Source of the DNA: Daucus carota subsp. sativus
Taxonomy: Eukaryota; Streptophyta; Magnoliopsida; Apiales; Apiaceae
DNA: 64,000 bases
NCBI RefSeq assembly: GCF_001625215.2
Contig: NC_030381.2
Location: 54,423,214 to 54,487,213, forward strand
Reading direction: 5' to 3'
The translations under genes were made by a program, and so were the position numbers. Shown in pieces: positions 58,815 to 64,000 of this stretch (positions are counted from its first letter, which is position 1; each line of letters opens with the position of its first letter). The notes beneath the pieces were generated by a model. That model searched no databases. It was given only the letters and a program-made list of their open reading frames with translations, and was not told the DNA's origin.

Positions 58815-60900
58815 TTGAAACACAATTGAAACGATAACGATTAGTTAATCAACAAGATTTCAACAATTTTAATAAGCTGATGATAAACCCTAATTTAGAA
58901 GCTTCATTGTATGAAGTGTGTGTATAGGTGTAAGTATAGGCGGCAGAGAGGGTTTTGAGATGAAGCTAATCTTGTTTAAAACCCTAGTGACTCAGTGGGT
59001 GGGGATACGGTGTGGGTGGGTACATTGTATCTACGGGTAGGTTTGCTTATCATTGGGCCATAAGTTTGTTGGGTAGTTGGGTACTTGGGTTTACTTATTG
59101 GTCCGGGGCAAAGAAAGATACATGGGCTGCTTGGTGTTTATGCCATTGGTTAGGAAAAAATTAGAATTTAATTAAGATTTTAACTTTTGTATAAAAATTT
59201 GATGGTATTGATTTTTTCTAACTTCATAAAATGATGAATATTATGATATTTTTCTGTATATTTTTTGTTTTTCGAAACTCACCATGACTCATGAAATTTT
59301 GATATATTGTACTTAAATTCTAAAGACTTTGCACTAATCCTGCGATATTTTATGTAAAATTTGCGTAAAATCAAAATATATATAATCAATTAAAATTAAT
59401 AATTACGTTTTATTAAAATTACAGATGAATAAATCCCTTGATTTAAAAAAATAGAAATTGAAGTCGGATCTCTGAATTTTAAAATCACAACTGAAGTTGA
59501 TGTTCTTATTATGAATTTACAAATCTCAACTCGATTTTTATTAAAAAAATTCCGAGGACAGTAGGAGTTGAATATTTCTGTGATATATTACTTAATGGTT
59601 GTTAGACCTACTCTTTTTAAGTTTTGTTTTTGGAGAGCTCTTGTCAGTTGTCACTAATATTGTAAAGTGTTCGAAGTTAAAATATTTAGTGTTCGTGATG
59701 ATCAAGATGAGAAATTTGTTGCTAATATTAAATTGGTTATTACACTTAAAAAAGGTTCATATACATCATGACCATGAAGTTATTTGTACATAACTTATAC
59801 ATGATGACTTAGAAAACAATTATCTTAAATTGGGCACCATCGTATATACGTAATCGGAGTTGTCCACTGCTTTTTAAATATTTGGCCTTTCACCAACCCA
59901 AGTGGTCATCTTATTTGCTTTTATGGGAGGTACTGCCAATAATTTAGTTCGAGTATGGCGAAAAATTAGATCGACATCCGGTTTACTATGTCATGATGTT
60001 TAAGCGATTTATAATAATTGTCATTTAGACATGCGGTTTATATTTTTTAAAATTTTATTTTATTTTAAATATAATTTTTTACAATTATATTCATTTTAAA
60101 TTATTATGTATTTTAAATAAGTAATAGATGTGTTTTGATTAATAAATATTTTAATAAGTGTATTATAAAAAATTAATAATTAAACACATCAAAAGAATTA
60201 TAAATTTTTTGTGAGTAAAAAATTATAGATGAATAGGCTCAAAAGATCTGTTTAATTATGATGTTCAAACACATTTTAGTTTTAATTTTAATAATATAAT
60301 AAATTTGTGGCCCATTCGAATAAAAAAATATGGTATAAAAACGAAAATACATAAGATTGTGAACAATTCTACTCATATTTACTTTTAACTTGTGTTATTA
60401 ATGTGTGTGACAAAATTATCCGAATTCGTTGACAAATTCCACAATAGATAAATTCAGCGTGGGGCATAGACCATTATTAATCTGATCTGTAGTGCCGGTC
60501 TTGCCAGAAAACAAACTCATTTACGTAAAGTTCAAACCACCAATAATGCACAACTTTTAAGCTTTCTATTGTCACTCCACATTTTCTTGTGCGCTTGCTG
60601 GTGGGTTCACCACTTTTAAGTTCAGGTATCCGAGGCCCTTCCCAATTTTTCTGAGATCGAGAGTTCGAATATTGTTACGAGATATTTCAATTACATCAAA
60701 ATTTACAAGAGAAACATGAGTTGATTAAATCAAAATGAACGCCACAGTACAAATACAGAACAGGCATGAACTCACACTCACAGATCTCTGGCTTCAGTTC
60801 GTAAAATAAATATATACACAATTGATTACACGACATGCACAACACTACATAACATATCGAATAACATATCGAATCCGATATCGAATTTTTATTATTAACG
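58815..60900. other. Intergenic, no gene seen
   Basis: Promoter side of the RGG gene, then AT-rich DNA reaching the 3' end of the phospholipase gene. No delimited repeat or coding ORF. Confidence 0.6.
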
Positions 60901-62490
60901 CTAGGAAGAAGAAGGACTCGGCAATACACTAGGCATCCGCAACAACTCCTTTCTAGGCTTGAAACTCAACGCATTCACCTTGTTCGTGTACAACCGTTTC
61001 ATGTTCGATTTTTGTTCATCTAGCAACTTCACTAAGCTCCTCTTCGAGTCCGGTCTGAACGGACAATTCGAGGCCATGAATCCGTCTACGAGATGCAAGT
61101 AGGCTTCGAGATCATGACAGCATGCCACGTCAGCATCGGGTTTTAGGAATGGGGACATTTTCGTGTCGAGTTTCAGTTCGGTCCCGACGTGAGTGTAAGC
61201 CCACGGCATGTTGTTGTCGAGGATGTTGAGGACTGAGCATGCGGATGATTCGCGGAGTTTTTTGTCTAGGCCTTCGCTTACGAACATACCAGGGACTTTA
61301 GTGATCACGTCTTGTGAGTTCACTATTCTCAACACCTTGACGTTTTGGGATTCGAGACGGGTGGCGAATCCTCGGTTTCCAACCCGGGGACCGCCGAAGG
61401 AGAATACCGCGACGGGAGGGGTGTCGGGTACGGATGTGGATAATTCGTCGGCCACGAGGAGGGCCATGGCGGCGCCGAGGCTGTGTCCGGTGACGGTTAT
61501 GCTTAGGGTTTCACCTTTGTATAATTCGACAAGTCTTTGAACTTCTTTTACTACTGATTCGGACAGGCTTGGCATGTGGGGCCCAGAGGTTTTGAAGAGG
61601 CTTAAGAATCCGCATTCAACTTTGGCTTGCGATGGGGCTTTGTCATCTTGACCTGGCATCTGAACGAGCAAGTCTCGCATGTTCTCGGCCCACTCGAGAC
61701 ACGTGGCAGTCCCGCGAAGCGCGATTACTATGTCCCGCCTTCCCATCCGTTCGATCTCTCTTCGATCGTCGCAAACCGCCACGTAACCGATACAGCTGGA
61801 CCGTTGAGTCATCCAGCTCAGATCCGGTGCCACGGTGTCAACCCACTTAGGCAGCCCAACTGATGCCGTGGCATATAAATTCTTGGTCACCTTGTACGAC
61901 CTATCAGGAAGTGCCACGTGCCGATCAGCCGGAGCGTGATCAGCTGACGTGGCGGGATCATTATGAAAACAATGATAAGCCGCTTGAATAAATTCCCCAT
62001 ACCTAACCATTTCTCGACGTAAATTTTCATCGAGCGGGTCAAGTAGACCCGCCCAATTATCCGATCCGTGATACTGCCTCCACTTACTACCTAGAATATT
62101 CCTCGGGGAATACTCCGCCGACTTGGATAAAAGTCGGCGGAGTCTATTTAAATGTCGCGGAGAGACCTCCTCCGCGGCCTTTGACTCCTTCCAAAACCTC
62201 GGTAAATTTAAAGCTTCCAAAATACCTCTTGTTTTTGCTTCTTCATTCGAGATCGGATTCGGATCAGATCGGGGTGGAAAAACCGGAACAGGCTCGGATT
62301 TAACAGGAAGCAACTTATCTAGGTTAGACAAGTGCTTACGTGTGAGAGTTGTGTTCGAAACCGAAACCGAAGCCGAGTTAAAGAACCGTGGAGCGCACGG
62401 ATTGAGCGGCGACTTCCTGAGCTTGAAACTCGCTCGCCGGGTCTCAAAGAATCCGAGATTTTGCGGAGGGAGCGTCAAACTTAATAGCAT
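60901..62490 (-). CDS. PLA1-Igamma: Chloroplast-type phospholipase A1 (PLA1-I / DAD1-like lipase)
   Basis: Hydrolyses the sn-1 acyl group of plastid galactolipids and phospholipids, in some members releasing linolenic acid for jasmonate synthesis. Intronless, 529 residues. The first ~60 residues are rich in Ser/Arg/Asn/Thr and poor in acids, as in a chloroplast transit peptide. The lipase-3 domain follows: [20 protein letters not shown] and QAAYHCF, then DIVIALRGT, the nucleophile elbow GHSLG at 335-339 (Ser337), FGGPRVGN, the Asp in [10 protein letters not shown] (about 394) and the His in [14 protein letters not shown] (about 459). The triad is complete, so activity is likely. Similarity is closest to the Igamma subgroup by the [11 protein letters not shown] and WAGLLDPLD blocks; the subgroup is from memory. 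A TATA-like CTATTTATA on the gene strand lies ~95 bp upstream of the ATG. Confidence 0.94.
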   Translation of the reverse strand: MLLSLTLPPQNLGFFETRRASFKLRKSPLNPCAPRFFNSASVSVSNTTLTRKHLSNLDKLLPVKSEPVPVFPPRSDPNPISNEEAKTRGILEALNLPRFWKESKAAEEVSPRHLNRLRRLLSKSAEYSPRNILGSKWRQYHGSDNWAGLLDPLDENLRREMVRYGEFIQAAYHCFHNDPATSADHAPADRHVALPDRSYKVTKNLYATASVGLPKWVDTVAPDLSWMTQRSSCIGYVAVCDDRREIERMGRRDIVIALRGTATCLEWAENMRDLLVQMPGQDDKAPSQAKVECGFLSLFKTSGPHMPSLSESVVKEVQRLVELYKGETLSITVTGHSLGAAMALLVADELSTSVPDTPPVAVFSFGGPRVGNRGFATRLESQNVKVLRIVNSQDVITKVPGMFVSEGLDKKLRESSACSVLNILDNNMPWAYTHVGTELKLDTKMSPFLKPDADVACCHDLEAYLHLVDGFMASNCPFRPDSKRSLVKLLDEQKSNMKRLYTNKVNALSFKPRKELLRMPSVLPSPSSS

Positions 62491-64000
62491 TTCTGGAGAG
62501 AGAGTAGCGAGAGAGATTTAATTTTGAGAGAGAGAGTAGTTATTGTGTTAGTTGAAAGATTGTGAAGGGTGAGCAGGGTGTATAAATAGATGGAGGTGGA
62601 CGATATTGCCCTTGGAATGATTGGTGGTATTTTGAATGGGGCTGGTGTGTAGTGCAAGTATACAGGGGAGGGGTATTGTTGAAATTCAACACGGTGACTC
62701 TTTCGTCTCATTATTGTGTGTCTTGGTCAGATTTATTTGGGTATTGAAATTTCAATGAAACATAAATAACCTAGTATAATAATTCCTCGGCTGATAATAT
62801 CTTGCTGGTCTTGCGAGCGCCCAAAAATTTGATTAATGGTAGTATCTTAATAATTATTCTGGTTAGGTGATAAAAAATTTTGTGATATCTGATGTCGTTA
62901 GTAATAATGATCTTTTTGTATATAAAATCGACATGGAAGCCTTGGCGTTCATTTTATATATCGTTAGTAATAATGATCCTTTTGTATATAAAAATTTTCA
63001 TCAAAACAAAAATTGATTATTAAAAGACCCTTTGTTAAAAATGAGCACATATTAAAAATTCCTTCTTATTAAAAATTTCCATACACACACAATAGGAAAA
63101 TCTCTTATTAAATGTTTTATTAAGAACACATACTCCAAAGACCCTTTATTAAAAATGAGAAATTATATTCTCGACTCTGACTTTCCCTAAAGTACATTAT
63201 AATATAATTCTTTTTTCCATTATCAATGAAGACTTAACTTCATTGTGTATATAATAATATTATTATATTCTTTGTATAAATTATTTTTAGAGACTTTTTC
63301 TTTTTGTTGTTCGTCCATGTGCGTGCATATATATTTTAATATAACAATTTACTCATTCCAATCAAATGTGTTTAGATTTTGGACTAACATAAAGTTAATT
63401 TGACGATAGTTCAAAATCGGGAGATTTTATGATGGCTATAAAATGGGAAACTAAACTGAAGAATGAGTTTGACCGAGACTAAAATAGCACAAATGTTAGT
63501 TGACATGTGTAAACATGAAATTTCTGCACCCTCTTTAAGAGTAACAAACATGTATCGGATAATGTCATTTACTTCTTCTTTTCTTTTCTTTTTTTGAAAG
63601 GGATACTGTCATTTATTTTATTTTTTAAAAATAAATTATTTATTTTGATAATTTAAATATTTATATACTTCTATAAATAAGTAACCTATTTCGATAATCA
63701 GATTTTGAGCACATTTAATTCTAAAATTATTACACAAATGTGAAATTTTACCCGAAACAAATTTTTATTTCAACGGAAAGGCTTGACCAAAGTTTATTTT
63801 CCAACAAGTAACGTATGTTGCGATGACGTACATAAAATGCGACATAGCCGCTAGTGTTATGCAGCCGAGTCAGGAGTTACCCAGCAGCTTCAATTTTTTG
63901 GTCGTGACGGAAACTGAGTAATTTCGGAAGTTTGACTTGACTTTCATTTTGGGTATAAAATTAAGGAAAACATTTTAGATATTTATTTAATATTTTTATA
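62491..64000. other. Promoter of the phospholipase gene and intergenic DNA to the window end
   Basis: CT/GA-rich leader close to the start codon, then AT-rich DNA. A 76-codon ORF at 62481-62711 (minus) overlaps the start codon in another frame and extends past the TATA-like site, so it is unlikely to be translated. No other gene. Confidence 0.6.
62895..62993. repeat. Direct repeat of ~33 bp
   Basis: TCGTTAGTAATAATGATC(T/C)T followed by TTTGTATATAAAA occurs at 62895 and again at 62961, separated by ~33 bp of unrelated sequence. Confidence 0.85.

Noticed and set aside
62481-62711. 76-codon ORF overlapping the phospholipase start codon
   Set aside because: Extends upstream of the TATA-like site and has no coding features; not supported as a uORF.
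1-64000. CRISPR arrays, prokaryotic defence operons, integrases, tRNA or rRNA genes
   Set aside because: The window is plant nuclear DNA; no evenly spaced direct repeats with unique spacers, no operon-like gene packing and no complete tRNA fold were seen.

Overview
This is eukaryotic nuclear DNA, almost certainly from a dicot plant. Genes are widely spaced and rich in introns with GT-AG junctions. The non-coding DNA is AT-rich and full of short non-autonomous DNA transposons (hAT, Mutator-like, Tourist-like and Stowaway-like), many with intact target-site duplications. The gene families are plant ones: VAP27, a classical arabinogalactan protein, FBA-type F-box proteins, BAHD-fold proteins, RABD2, an RGG mRNA-binding protein and a plastid-type PLA1. 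I cannot name the species from the sequence alone.

Left part (1-16 kb): the 5' three quarters of a CDC7-like protein kinase gene (minus, running off the window start); a VAP27-like ER membrane protein gene with an unusual proline-rich tail (minus); a glycerol-3-phosphate transporter gene (plus, with a Stowaway-like element in intron 1); and a one-exon arabinogalactan protein gene (plus). Two well-delimited transposons follow (14.3-15.5 kb).

Middle part (16-36 kb): two F-box genes (16997-18328 minus, 29532-30836 plus) form an inverted, rearranged segmental duplication. Each is flanked by part or all of a gene for a glycine-rich/coiled-coil protein. That gene is complete at 31663-35270 and is only a 3' fragment at 16.1-16.8 kb. 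The space between holds nested transposons, an F-box fragment, AT-rich repeats and a possible unrecognised 94-residue gene with a degenerate neighbour copy.

BAHD cluster (36-43.4 kb): three tandem minus-strand units, each made of a piece of the glycine-rich gene plus a BAHD-like gene. One BAHD copy is a deleted pseudogene. The other two are open, but both lack the catalytic histidine of HXXXD.

Right part (43.4-64 kb): a gene-poor stretch, a small single-pass membrane protein gene (minus), RABD2 (plus), an RGG/hyaluronan-mRNA-binding protein gene (minus) and an intronless chloroplast-type phospholipase A1 gene (minus). No CRISPR array, prokaryotic operon, rRNA or convincing tRNA gene is present. 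Exon coordinates were worked out by hand from splice consensus, reading-frame continuity and family knowledge; no alignment was run.
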